A stretch of 64,000 nucleotides of DNA from assembly GCA_905250075.1 (NCBI GenBank), contig CAJNOP010000080.1, positions 310,001 through 374,000 of the forward strand, written 5' to 3'. The stretch comes from Rotaria sp. Silwood1 (lineage: Eukaryota > Rotifera > Eurotatoria > Philodinida > Philodinidae). Both the position numbers and the translations under genes were made by a program. Positions 1 to 13,200 of the stretch are shown here, one piece after another (the first letter of the stretch is position 1; the number at the start of each line of letters is the position of its first letter). The notes beneath the pieces were generated by a model. The model was not told the DNA's origin. It saw only the letters and a program-made list of their open reading frames with translations, and made no database searches.

Positions 1-3000
1 AAACGGAGATGGTAATGAATGAAAATGTTCATTTAAACGTTCACATAATGAATATTTGACATGATTACGATCAAATGTTGTTTCACATGCTAATGTTATG
101 GATTCAAGATAAATTGGTTTAGTAAGTAAATTTATTAATAGACCACCTTGAATACCTAAGATATTCCATCGATATATTTTATCACTACATGATTTTATTG
201 AATATTTTATTGAACTTGTTGAACCAAGGATCGTACCTTCTGTTTGACCTTGTTTATAACGTATGGAATTTGATGAGATATTAAATGAAGCATTACCACA
301 TGGTAATGATGATATATACATATGAAATGTAATATTATCATGAAGTTGATATTTATTAATTATTGAATTATATTCAAAAATTGATAATTTATTATCTTTT
401 GATTGTTTAATTTCTTCAAATAAAAATCTAATAAGACCACGACGTGCAAGTATCTCAGCATGACAATCATGTAAAGCTATTCCATCATCAGCATAAATAA
501 GATTTGTTTCATCAAGACAAGAATTTCCAGTAGCAATACTAATTACACGTGCTTGTTCATATTGTCCATCAATTATCATTAACATACATGCTAATGTTTT
601 TCGACCAAGTAATAATTCATTTACATTTAAATCTTGAAATGTTGATATAGATCGATGTGCAATATAATCATGTTTATGTGAAAATTCAAATGAAAATTGT
701 TCATTATTACATGATTCACGATAAAGTAAACGTACGACTTGATCGCACGCTAATTTTTGTGCTTCAGTTTTTGATGAACAAATTTGTGAACTTGGAAATG
801 CACGACCATTAATTGAAATTATACATGTAAATGATGATGGAGAAATAGAAGAATATTCATAATTTAATGTAAATTTTTTTTGTTGAGCATATTCATTTAA
901 AGAAGATATACAATTTGCATTTTGTAAAATAGATAAAAGTTCATGACTGGGTAATAATAAATTTGTATTAGATACAGATTGATTATCTATTGATGAAATA
1001 CTTGTTTGTTCTTCTTTCAATGAAATATCTGAACAATTTTCAATTGTGGAACAAATTGGTTGTTCATTTTCACATAGAACGTTTGAATTATCTTTGTTTG
1101 ATGAAGTCATTTTTTCTTGTTGTTGTTGTTGTTGTTGTTTGTCTTCTTCTGCTTTCAATGACAAAATGGATTGATCTTCAGCTAATTGTGAAACAGTAGA
1201 AGTTGATGATGTAATAGTTTCAGTATCTGTACTTGGTTTACGAAGAATTGTAATTGGATGTGGAATAGGTTCCGATGTTGATACAGTCGAATCACCAATA
1301 TTAGTTGTTTGTTTTGTTTTTTTCTTATTTTTTGGTTCGATTTTACGAATTACTTTCGATGAATTATGACATTCAGATGTTGACGGTACTTTTGGTTTAT
1401 TTGGATCATAGAGTTGTTTTGGTTGAAAATGATGATGAATATGTGACATTTGTGGATTGACATAATATGATTGCGGTCTACAATAAAATTATCATCATTA
1501 AAATTTTATAATACAATTTTTACGCGCTGAACTTATAGTATTTACTATACGAAGAATATCAGCACAAAAATGTATTCATTTCATGATTATTATGCACAGT
1601 TTGGTATTCTATTGAAGGATACACCATATGAATCAATTATACCATCACGTTATGATATATATGAAGAAGCAATATGTATTATAATATTTCTTCTGTTACT
1701 TAGTATAGAAATTTTTATTTCTATTTCACAAGTCTTAATTGATTGCATGAAAACGACGAGAGAAATGAGTGATAATGGTTTAATGGAGACCGTATATCCA
1801 CAACAAACAGACACTGTGTCAACAACTACAGAAACTTCTTCAACAATTACTTAAACGATGAATTGATGATTTTTTTTTGTATTAAATAAGATAGCAAAAA
1901 TTTAAAATCGTAATGGAAACTGCATGTCGTTGGATTTTGCGTGAGTCAATACAGCTTGCGAAACTGATTCCGAGTATCACTTTTTAAATTTCGTATGACA
2001 TTCAGATCGCGAAATCTCAAGGTTTCGCCTACTTACTCTTTCTATTTATTGTTCAGACTATTCTGTTCTGATTTAGTATGAAAAAACGGGATGTTATTCT
2101 AATATATTTGAATTGTTTGATTATTGCTCCCTCGTTTAAGAAGCTTGACAGAAACAGGTCTCATTCCTCAATATTGTAAACCTATTTCCATTTTTGTGTG
2201 AAGAGCTTGTCTCAAACATCACACATCATGCAAATCACTAAAAGACAGAAAACAAACGTATGAGACGTTTTTTTTTCGAGAAGTCTGTAATGTTTCATCA
2301 CAAAATCAATTCTTTTATTTTCAGAGGGCAACTTATACAAAAATGGGCTTGTATTTCACAATTTTGATCATCATAATTTTATTCAATGACAAAACGTACA
2401 TGATATTTGGCATCAGCATAAAAATCTATGTCGAATGATACATGTTTTTCTGAAACAAGTTTTCGTTGAAATCTCGCCTCTAGGAGCTGCAAACAAAATT
2501 ATTGAACAAAAAGGACTGAGAGGAAGTACAGACGCGATCCCGACGAATACTATTTCTGAGAAAAACATGTGTCAGTGGACGCAGGCTTTATGGTGATTCC
2601 AAATATCATATATGTTTTGTCATTGAATAAAATTATGATGGTCAATATTGCGAAATATGAGCTCATATTTGTATGACTTAATCATAGAAAACGAAAGAAT
2701 AGCTTTTCTCATTAAACATGACTGACTTTTTAAAGAAACGTCTTATACTTTTGTCTTTTTAGCGATTTGTATGATGTGTGACATTTGAAAAGAAATTCTT
2801 CGAACAAAAAACTGAGATAGATTTACAAGATCTAGAAACCCATTTGAGTCAGCATAGTTTCTGTCGAGCTTGTCTAGTGAGGAAATAATAATCAAACACA
2901 ATCAAGTATGCTAAATCAGAATAAAATAGTTTGAACAATACATGGCAAAAGTAAGTAGGCGAAAATGCGGAATTTTACTACCGAAACAAGGCCACATGAG

Positions 3001-4210
3001 ATCAAGAAAGTGATACTCAGAATCAACATCGCAAGTTATATTGACCTGTGCAAAATTCAACGAAATTGATTTTTTCACTATGATTTTGAGTTTTCGACAC
3101 TTTATATAGACAAAAACTATTAATAAAAAAAAAGAATTGAATTTTAAGAAACTTACGTCCATACGTGAGGCATCGACATCATATTCATTCCACGAGGACG
3201 ATTCATCAATCGTGAATTCATCATCACATTAGGATGTTGTGAATGAAATTGATTGTAATTATGACGATTATAAGGATTATAATATCGATTAGATGGACGT
3301 GAAGGTGGATACATATAAGTTGGGAATGTCGAACTAGATGATGATAATGGATAATTCATATGATTTGAATTTGCATTTGCATTTAATAATTCACTAAAAC
3401 AAATATATGTAAGATTTTTATTGAAAACAAACGAAAAGTCAGTTCTCACTTTGTCATCTCTGGTTCTTGAAAAGTAACATGTTTTGTTTTTGTTTTATTA
3501 TGACTATCTGAAGATGGTTTATCAGAAAAATTTGATGCAAAACTATCCACATAATATTCTGGTTGTGATGTTACTGTTTCAAGTTTACATTTTATTGGTA
3601 AAGATGATTGTTCATTGGATTTATTTGGCATGTATGATCTTGGTGGACAATAATTCTGTTCATATGGTTGAACTTCTGGATCGGGTAAACGAATTGACAT
3701 CAATGGTGGAGTGAAAGCAACTAATTGTGCTTGAGTTTCAGGTTGATTCATACGTTGTGGAGGAAAGTACGGAGATGGCTGCATTGAATGATGATATGAA
3801 TAACTTGGATGTAGACGAAAACGATTTGAATTTGAACGATTTATTGATCTTACGTCATACATAGATAATCTAGACATAGGATTATTTATATCATCAAGCT
3901 AAATGACAATTATAGAAGAAAACGAAATTAATTAATGCATATGAATATATAGAATTATATTCTACCGATTTATTATGTGTGGAATAATTTGTTTGAATTA
4001 CAGCTCGATTTTTTGATGATTCAAAGTTTTCATTAGATATAAATGTAGATTCAGCTTTGAGCTGAGAATTCTGTTAAACAATTGAATAATATATTTATAT
4101 AATATAAAAAAAATAGAACATACATCTGATAAATTTGCATGGGTATCATGGTTTTCATTAGTAGATAAATGAATCGATGAATTTTCATGCACAGTTGTGT
4201 TTTCATCCAT
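1..4210 (-). CDS. ADAR/ADAD-like dsRNA adenosine deaminase, C-terminus cut by window edge
   Basis: Deaminates adenosine to inosine in dsRNA (family knowledge). Five exons fit in phase: 4124-4210, 3966-4070, 3450-3898, 3157-3393 and 1477 down to the window edge, about 785 residues so far. The first ~480 residues are low-complexity (Ser, Asn, Gln, Pro), with a short polyQ run near 1125-1145. One dsRNA-binding domain follows at about residues 484-552 (ending SSKTEAQKLACDQVV). The deaminase domain then shows the zinc/proton-shuttle motif DCHAEILARRG (about residue 630), the second ligand in LPCGNA (about 684) and the third in SCSDK followed by RWNILGIQGGLL (about 721). All three ligands and the catalytic Glu are present, unlike vertebrate ADAD proteins, so activity is plausible. 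One dsRBD plus deaminase resembles ADAD1 architecture; ADAR2-like ancestry is the alternative. Intron 4 (1478-3156) is unusually long and palindromic. It is divergent from the aminopeptidase at 4864. Confidence 0.88.
1570..1854 (+). CDS. possible small nested membrane protein, 94 aa, unrecognised
   Basis: An uninterrupted ATG-to-stop frame lies antisense inside intron 4 of the ADAR-like gene. It encodes a soluble N-terminus, one hydrophobic segment (about residues 36-57, AICIIIFLLLLSIEIFISIS), and a Thr/Ser-rich tail. Composition looks more protein-like than a random AT-rich frame, and it sits just outside the long inverted repeat of the same intron. I do not recognise the family and see no supporting promoter, so it may be chance. 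Confidence 0.3.
   Translation: MYSFHDYYAQFGILLKDTPYESIIPSRYDIYEEAICIIIFLLLLSIEIFISISQVLIDCMKTTREMSDNGLMETVYPQQTDTVSTTTETSSTIT
1870..3135. repeat. long imperfect inverted repeat, arms ~620 bp, in ADAR-like intron 4
   Basis: The two halves pair by eye along most of their length around an axis near 2500. Matched blocks include CATGTTTTTC (2441-2450) with its complement at 2560-2569, CATCATAATT (2369-2378) with 2631-2640, and GAGTATCAC (1972-1980) with GTGATACTC (3010-3018). Further paired blocks occur at 2225-2280 against 2730-2785 and at 2040-2080 against 2920-2960. Arms differ by many substitutions and short indels, so this is an old fold-back. A transcript of the ADAR-like gene would contain it before splicing. 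Confidence 0.8.
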
Positions 4211-4863
4211 TGATATATTAAAATTTTAAAAAAAACGTGTTTTTTTTGCGAAAAATATTGAACACAAATTAGCTGTAATTTTTTTCTGTCTAATCGTCGT
4301 TTTTTCTTTCGTTAGGTATTGGCGAATACCATCGAACAAATCCGAATGCATAACTATTCAAAAGATGGCAGTAATTCTAAGAACGGATTTTATTATGCTT
4401 ATGTTCACAAATTAATAATATAGTTTCATGAGATTTGTTTGTTCTTAATACATTTAATAAACGAAATTTTTTTCTTGATGCATAAATTTATCTTCGTATG
4501 TCTTTCGTATTTTTTGAAAAAGCAACCAATATGAGCAAAATTCTCTTTAACAATATTTACTGATATCGATCATAAAAAACCAAATTACAGTTCTTTACAG
4601 ACTAGTAAAACCTGTATCAAGAATAAAATTTGTTTGCAGAGTATTCTTGAGCTATATAAATTTCTTTATCAACGAATTGCTGTACTTCGTATTTTATAAT
4701 CATTCCCAGCTGTAAAGTCATGACTAGAGAACTTTCTTTTTTTCATTAAATATTTTCAAGTTTTATGACATCGGCAATTTTATCATACACCTAGACTTGC
4801 GTGAAGCATTTTGTTTTAAATAAGAGTTTGCGTCGATTCACATTTACCTGTTTCATTTGACGA
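4211..4863. other. divergent intergenic region (ADAR-like / aminopeptidase 1)
   Basis: This 653-bp AT-rich spacer separates two genes transcribed away from each other and probably holds both promoters. I see no RNA gene or convincing conserved motif in it. Confidence 0.6.
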
Positions 4864-7800
4864 ATGAAGATAGCAATGAAACATACGAATAGAGAAATCG
4901 AATTATCAATATGGCAATTATTTGCACTTATTATTGCAGCTATAGCATGTTTATTCGCTATAGTACCGTTCATTTCTCGATATCAATCGAATGAATGTGA
5001 TATGAACAAGATAGACAATGCAGTCGAACCTCAATCTTATAATTCGGATGTTTCATCGGATTATCATCGAAGATATGTTCGAGATGTTGGTAATCGTGAT
5101 CAATGTAATATTGTTCCACCGATATGTAGTCCAGCAACAACTACAATAACAACACCACGAAGTACAGTTAGTACTGTATCAGTAACACGACCGGTTATCA
5201 CTAATTTCCCTACATCAACACGAACGACTACACTCGATCCATGGGCTAATACTAGTCGACCGTATGACTCTTGGCGTTTACCAAATTTTGCAAAACCTAT
5301 TGATTATACATTACATTTTGTTTGTCCTTATTGTTATACATGGTCAGAGAGTATACCTATAACTACATTCCATGGAAAAGTAACTATTCGTATTGATATT
5401 TTAATTGCAACACAATATCTTATACTTCATGCTAAAAATCTAAATATAACACAAGCAAAATTAATTGGTGGTAGTGGAAGCACAGCAACAGTAACATATT
5501 TACCAGAATTTGAAATGGTTCATCTAGATTTTGGTCCTACACCTATTAGTACTGGCCAAATTACTCTGGAAATTGATTATACAGGAGAAATTAATGAAGA
5601 AGATAATACTGGATTTTATCGTGAATGGTTTTGGAAAACAATTGGTGAATTAAGCTAGTAAATAAATTTTTATGATTTAGAAAGTCTATATATTCAAATA
5701 TTTTTTTTATAGTATATTAGCTGGTAATTTTCAACCAACTCATGCACGAAAAGGTAAAAAGAAGAAATCAATTTTTAAAAATCATATTGAACAAAAAAAC
5801 ACACAAATAAAAAATAAAATTTTCTTCCTCTTTAAAGCTTTTCCATGTTTTGATGAACCAAGTATGCAAGCAAAATTTATTTTGACAATTGAACATCCAC
5901 AAAATTCAACTATTGCATTATCAAATAGTGCTGCATCGGTAAGATTATGATCAATTACAAAAAAAATCAAAAATAATAATTACAAATGATATTTTTCTCT
6001 TTAATAGCTTCAAACAGAATCTTTGACAACATTCGAAGCAACACCAATTATGAGTACTTATTCATTTTCTTGGGCTGTTCTACCTTTAGACGAATTTGAA
6101 ACAGTAACACAAAATTTTTCAATTACTGAAGTAAATAATTTCATTAATAAATTGTTAGAATTTTACAAAAATAATAAATTTTAGGTTAATATTTGGGTTC
6201 GACCAGAATTGATTGGTGCATCAAATCAATACTTGAATTGGACATTCGAAGTTGTTGAAGAGACTCTCAATTATTTGAAAACATATCTAAACCTATCAGA
6301 TGAAAATATACCAACTAAACTTGGTAATTCAATTAGTTTAATTAAATAAATTTATTATTAATATGTATATATATATATATATAGATTTGATTGGTGTACC
6401 TGATTTAATTGTTGATGAAAGAGCTTCAGCATCATGGGGTCTTTTAACATTTCGTGAAGAACTTCTTAGTACTGATTATAGTTTAAATTCTGCTGAACGA
6501 TTACAAACAAGAACCAAAGCAATTGTTGAACATATTATACAAATTGTAAAAAGAAAAACTTATTTATTTTTCTCATGAAACTTTACTTATTATATTTAGT
6601 GGTTTTCAACAACGGATTGGTGGGATAATATATGGTTTGGTAAATCACTATCATCATATCTTGCTTATAAAATGATTGAAGAAAAGTATCCATCATTTAA
6701 ATTAGTAAGTTATTATTATATTATTTAAAAAATTCTTTATTTTTCTCTCTTGTCAATATCATATTATAGATGGAACAATTTCCTATGCGAGAAATGATTC
6801 CATTGATGATGGATGATTTTAAACCAAGTATATGGCCTGTATCAAATAAAAATTTAACAAATAATGCACAGATTCTTGATTATTTATCAGTATATGTTTA
6901 TAGTAAAGGTACTTCATTTCTTCGTCTACTTGAATATATTGTTGGTAATGAAGCATTTCAAAGTGCTGTTCAAGAAATTATATCAATAAAGGACGTGTCA
7001 ATGATATTAAAAACATTTTATTCAAAACTTGTTCTTCCTCCAACATTAAATACAGCAAGTACGCCAGAAGAATTTCTTCGTTCATGGCTGGAAGAAAAAA
7101 ATTATCCATTAGTAACTGTTGAATTCATACCAAGTAATGATACAACCAAAAGTACAACAATTAATTTTCGTCAAGCACGTTATTACGGTTCATTTGCATC
7201 AAATAGTAGTTCATCAAATCTAAATTATGTTTGGAAAATTTATATGGAATGTGATTTAGGTGGTGTACGTGATGAAAATTCTTTGAATTTAACTGATAAT
7301 CATGCTCCATCGAAAATAAAGTTTATGTTTGAATCATCAAATCATACAATTGTAATACCAAATGAAGAATATGTATGGATCAAATGTAATAAAGATTTTT
7401 ATTCATATCAAGTTACAGAATATTTAACAAAAGAAGCAGATATGTATGAATTATGGCAACATTTTGTATTCTTACTTTATGAAGTAAGTTATATTTATTT
7501 GAATTAATAGTTTTCTTTCTTGTCTTTTTTTGTATTTGTAAAAATAGAATGTATTTTCTAATACTGATAAAGCTAATATACTTAATGATGCGTTTATTCT
7601 TCCACATGGTGGTGAAATTGTTACTTATGATGAAACAGTAAGTCTTGTACGTGAAATGACTGAAGATCCAACTTCTTTTTATCTACCATTGTCTGTCTTC
7701 GTATGGCATTGGAATTATTTAATGGGTGTCGAAGAACATTCAAAATATTTTTATAATTTCAAAGTATTCAAAAAAAAAATTGCTGATAATTTTGAGATAT

Positions 7801-10222
7801 TTTATGCATCTATTTTTTTTTCTAGCAATTCGCAACACGACATATTATGGAGCTCTATCAAAACAATATCGATAATCTCCTTACCACCGGAGCAAATCAT
7901 CAAGAAAGGTAGATATTATTAATTCAAGCTACTAAATTGTAGTTCTGATCGTCTCATTGAGAATGTAATAGAAGTTATTGTGTTTAAAATCATGTGTGTG
8001 ATAGGTCTGAGCTTAAAAGAACTAGTCAATTTACTCAACCAGTTGTTTTAAACTGTTCAGCAAGTATTTCAATAGCATTAGTCATTAATTAATTAATCGC
8101 TCATTCATCATCACTGAGTACAGTAGTTGTAAGAAGTCCTGCTAAGAATAAATAGTACAAACTTCAATTTTTTTACTTGATATTTTGACTACCAACAGGG
8201 CTAGATAAACATTGATCTCAAGCAACAAACCAAGCTTGATAGGCTTTCATGCACAGGATTTACGATGAAACCATTGTTGTTTTCCATAGAACCCAAAAAA
8301 AAGCGTTTTCGATACTTTTTTGGATTTTCACTATTCAACTGTGTCTTAACCTTTATTCTCTTATTAACAACTAAGAATTCACATGTCTGCATTGTGTTCT
8401 AGATAGAATACTCCAATCTGCTGTAGTTTTAGGCGCAGAGTAGCCTTCATAATGTGGAGTGGTCTCAGCATGATTTTATTCTCAATTGACGACTGTGACT
8501 GCAAAATTTTTAAGGCTAGTAATTATAATTAGCTTGATCTATGAGTCACTTTTTGACAATTTGCATCAGCTCTCATATGAACATTATCCAAATGATGCTT
8601 CATAAACGAGACAATCTAAAAGCGTTTCAGATGGAAGTTTTCTTATTAATAGAGGCTGCACTAATTTATCGAATGAGAAATCTAACGTCATGGAGTTTGT
8701 TTTCTATTTTAACATGTCTTCGTCTGAAGAAAACAAATCTATGTCAAACTTCTAGCTCCGTTGCAAAAAACATTAACGAAGTCCTTGCAATCAGAGTTCA
8801 ACATGCTCTATCCTTGGTTAAGTTATGAGACTAAATGGTCAAAGTTTAGGCCATTTTTACATATTAGTGGAACTTTTTACGACTACTATATTTATGAATA
8901 TGGTTAATAATTGTGATTACAATTAATTAATTCATGGATGGAGCAACTCTCATTCAGCTCAAAATGAACTGGTGAACAACTTCAGTTGCAAGAGCTAAAT
9001 TGGAGCTGTCACATATCTATTTAATATAATGAGTAAAAGTTGTTGAGAAGTGATGTTTTGAACTGTTTATATGTCATAAAGGCTACGATTCAATACTTAA
9101 GAATTCTGAAGATACAAGTTGAACAAATATATTTTATTTGATCGAAGAGTTTGTCTAATCATACAAAAAGGATAACATCATTATAGAATGAAAATTTCTA
9201 TGATAGTTTATTTGTTGTAATGCATCGATTTATTATTGACAAAAAAAAGTAATAATTAATATATTTAGATTAATTAAATCACTGTTTTTTGAATTACTTT
9301 GTCGTGTTCAAAATACTGAGGCATTAAATAAAGCTACTGAACTTTTTCGTGGTATTTCATCAAATTATTTTTACAATTCAACTGGTGTTACAAAGTTTGT
9401 TTCTTTATTCTTTTTGCTTTCTTTATTATTCGGTTCATTTTAATTATTTGAATTCTTAGTATTGATCCTGATTTTTTACCAACAGTTATATATTATCATA
9501 TACAAAATGCAAATGATATAGATGAATGGGACCACTTATGGTACAATTTAACTGAAAATTTAAATATAACATCACAACAACGTATTACATTTTTACGAGC
9601 TCTTGGTGCAGCAAAAGAAGTTTGGCGTCTTAAATCGTAAGCTTTCTTTTTTTCTGTTATTTTTCTATTGCAAAAAAAAAATTTCTTTTGATCTTAATTT
9701 AGTTTATTGGAAATTGCTGCTGATATAAATTCAGATTTAATAGAAACACAAGAATTTTTTGATTTACTTATTTCAACAAGTCAGAATCCAAGTGGACGTG
9801 ATGTTGTTTGGAATTTTTATCGTCATAATTATCCAGCTTTACTCTATAGGTAAAATATATATTTTCGAAGAAAAAAAAACTAAGTATGTTCAACTCGTTT
9901 TTTCTGCTTATAGATTTGGTAGAACCAATCGTTTATTTAATCAATTAATTGCTAGTATTGCTCAATCATTTGAAAATAAATATTATTATCAGGAGGTTAA
10001 TTATTTGTTATAAATTTTAATGAATATCATGATCTTTTTTTTATTTCACTTTTGTAGATGGTTACTTTTATTAATCAAAATCCAAGTCCAACACAATTTC
10101 AACAATTAGCTGTTGATCAAATTCAAATGAATTTCGAATGGCTTGTCGATGGCATGGCTAAGTCTCTTGATGATGCTATATCAGTGGCCGATAAGAGTGG
10201 TTCGAAAAAAAAACTTAATTAA
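4864..10222 (+). CDS. M1-family aminopeptidase N-like protein, catalytically dead, type II membrane anchor
   Basis: Fifteen exons: 4864-5657, 5713-5753, 5838-5938, 6008-6130, 6185-6323, 6385-6545, 6600-6704, 6770-7483, 7548-7763, 7826-7908, 9269-9394, 9460-9636, 9703-9849, 9914-9995, 10058-10222; about 1057 residues. A hydrophobic segment near residues 18-40 would anchor it with the enzyme domain outside; a Thr/Ser/Pro-rich stalk follows to about residue 130. M1 landmarks are clear ([23 protein letters not shown]-terminal ERAP1-like helices). Active M1 enzymes need G-A-M-E-N and H-E-x-x-H(18x)-E. Here the first region reads RASASWG and the second VEHIIQIWFS, with WFGKS where WLNEG is expected, so every zinc ligand and the catalytic Glu is replaced. 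The reading frame is otherwise intact over 15 exons, suggesting a retained pseudoenzyme (binding or decoy role) and not a dying gene. It is a tandem paralogue of the gene at 13253 and shares the position of the long intron 10. Confidence 0.88.
7960..9065. repeat. imperfect inverted repeat in aminopeptidase 1 intron 10
   Basis: Intron 10 (7909-9268) contains outer arms that pair around an axis near 8506. ACCAGTT (8038-8044) pairs with AACTGGT (8967-8973), CATTAATTAATTAAT (8083-8097) with the block near 8921-8935, and AGTAGTTGTAAGAAG (8122-8136) with 8873-8887. The central ~600 bp pair poorly by eye. No convincing coding sequence is seen here. Confidence 0.6.
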
Positions 10223-13200
10223 TTATAAAACATTTTGACATTCTTATATTTCAAAATTTAAAACTTATTATCTAATTTTTATCTTTAAATATTTCTAGAA
10301 AAAAATAAAAGTTTTCAAACAAATATATTTTTTTATTTAATATCAAAGAATCATGAGATATGAACAAAGTATATTCATTTTATTGAATGAATATTAATTT
10401 GAAATGTTCGCAATCGATATCAATTGTGACAAAAAATTTGAAATATTCTTCGTTTCGCATGTACAGTAGTTGATAAAGGTCTCTGCTTCAGCAGCTCTCA
10501 ACCACCATATATTCTGAAGGCATGAAAATTTATATATATGCACTTCACCGAGAACGTATGTCAGTGTTTGGAATTGCAATGCTATTATCCACTTATATTA
10601 CATAGAAAGTTATGATGGATGACACTTGTTTTTGTTGGAAGTCTCATGAGCCAGAAAAAAACAAGAAGTATCCTGTGTCAGCAAACTTCTAATTATGTAA
10701 TGCTATGTCACAGCTATCTACATTACTAATTTCATTGAAGTTCATCAATCGTTTCAACGATTATGCTCATTGTTGAGAAGAAAAACCGTCTACTACTCTT
10801 TGAAAGTCAATAACTCAATGATAATTAAATGAAACGATTTCAAACTTTTTTGGAAGCTTTCTTTGCTATCAGAAACTATCACTTAAAAGTTTTAGATGCC
10901 AATCTTCTACTAAAGAATATTGAAAAGTAGATGATAGTTCTATTGGTTTTCAAGAATCCAGAAACATCAATATTCGAGCAAATGAACTTATCTTTTAGAC
11001 GAAATTTTATATACAGTTTTTAAAAATCACAATGCCGATCCCAATATAGATGCCGTCCATCATAACTTTGTTTGTAAGTAAATCATAGTCACTTAGCAGT
11101 GCCAGTGTTCTAAATTCTTGGTGAAGTACAAATGTAAGAAGCTCAGCCCTCCAATGCATATAGTGACCGAGCTCCACTGGGACGGAGTTCTTTTTGACCA
11201 CTACTGCAACTCTATTCAGGAACATAATAGATTGTTGATCTTTTTTTTTCTTTTTTTACAAAAGACGCTCTATGAATATTCTACTCGGAGCACAAGACAA
11301 AATCATCTTTATACATATTTTCGAAAATTTAACAGATCACTGACACTGAACACGTGTGTTGCGGTATTGTTTTCCAGAAGGAAAACACGATTTTTCGACT
11401 CACAACTATGACCATTTTTAATCGAATCAGTGCTAGATAAAATGGACCGTCCTAGACACTATCAAAGAAGACTACATTCATCACTTCACCAATACTCCCT
11501 ATAAAATCAGTAATGATTTCTCTAAAACGTATTTTCATCACCTTTAGTTGAAGATAATTTCTCATTGTATTATTTTGTTCAGCTTGATTTCTTTCCACAC
11601 TCGCGGAAGTTTAATCTACGGATTCCTACATGCAGCTCACTGTTTTTCAGATGATTTATTTGCGAGCAATACAGCAAAAAATATTTTATTTAAGAGCGCA
11701 ACATTCAGATTGATTGACACAGACATTATTTTTCATATATATTTGATATGAGAATGAATAATGATCTTCATGTTTTGAAACCCACACTAGATCTTTGAAT
11801 GATGCTACATATTAGAACTAGAATGAATGAACAATAATTATCAAAATAAAGATTCAAAAATTTTTGGTTTTCGCTTATTTTTCATTTTAGGAGATAATAC
11901 ATTATCCTTAAAAAAGGTTAACGCTTAATTATATTTCTGAATAAAGTTACATACAAAGAAAAAGTGTTGGAAAACTCTAGCCACACTTGGTAATATCTAA
12001 TAATTATTGATGGCATTATTGACTTTTACATGAAGAGAATCCATATATCATTCAAAGCATTGTACTCTTGAGACATTCAGCATATATCCCATAATAGAAT
12101 CTATTTTCCAGTTACTTATAGTATTTCGAAATGTTTTTCGAAATGCTGATTGCTCGTCAATTGATTAACTTTTGCATGGAATATTAATAATAGTAACAAG
12201 CTGCGTAGAATAAATGGCGCAATATTATTTTCTTGTTTGGAGCATTTCCAAGACAGTCAGATATTTATTTATTGAAGAATTTTTCACTCTACAAAAGTAC
12301 TTTGTTTGTTTTTCTTAGTTGAAGAATACAAACGATTAGATTAGATCGACTTAAAAAAACGGATAATCATATAATGCTGTCAGACAAAGCGTTTTTCTCA
12401 GTTTTTACTTCATGATTATTCTTACGAACGTTTCTTCTGATACATATATCAAAAGAAGCAGAGTTTTCTAAAAAATTCCATGGTATACTTGCCATCGTTA
12501 GAAAATCATTGTTAAAAAAAACTGCATCACTTTTTCATTTTTTTTTCAATGTCGCAGTCGGACGATTGAGTCATCTCCATCGAATAATATTAAATAACTT
12601 TCTGAAAGTGTATCTGAACGTCCTCCTCCTAAAAAAAAGAGAATGATATTCTTCTGCTTAATCTACACTACCCGTTAATAAAAAAGAAAGTATTTTACAT
12701 TTTCTGCAAGAAAGAGCATTAATAAAATATAAATGGAAAAAGATCAGATGATCTAAAGAAGGCATCATTCATTTTCATATAATTCAACACAAAAGAAAAG
12801 ATCCACGAAGTAACAACAAATGATCAAAATATCAAGTAGGCTATTTAATGTATTCTCCAAATTACGAAAAATTGATAAACACACCAGATGGAAATAATTG
12901 TTCGTAAAAGTCTGTCAAATGATATTTTGCTCTTATCTAATAGTATCTTTTTCATCTGCGAATAAATCGAATTAAGTAAAGGAGACACGCGCATCCTAGT
13001 CGAAAGGTCTTGTTTGTATTCTCTCTATACATTCGGTACATATGTGTATTATTACAACTGTTATTTACTGAAAGGTTTTAACGATAGAATAACAACAATA
13101 ATAGCAGCTGCAAACGATCATTATCTATCATTTTGCGCTGTAAAATATAAAGGATAACGATATCATAAAGAAGTTTGATCTAGGTCAAATTGGAAAGAAA

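Noticed and set aside
8541..8828. 95-codon plus-strand frame in aminopeptidase 1 intron 10
   Set aside because: It lies in the central part of a degenerate inverted repeat, has no recognisable motif and would be nested in an intron; most likely chance.
11007..11411. Overlapping frames on both strands (72 and 97 codons)
   Set aside because: They fall in or beside one arm of an intergenic inverted repeat and have no recognisable domain or paired conservation with the other arm.
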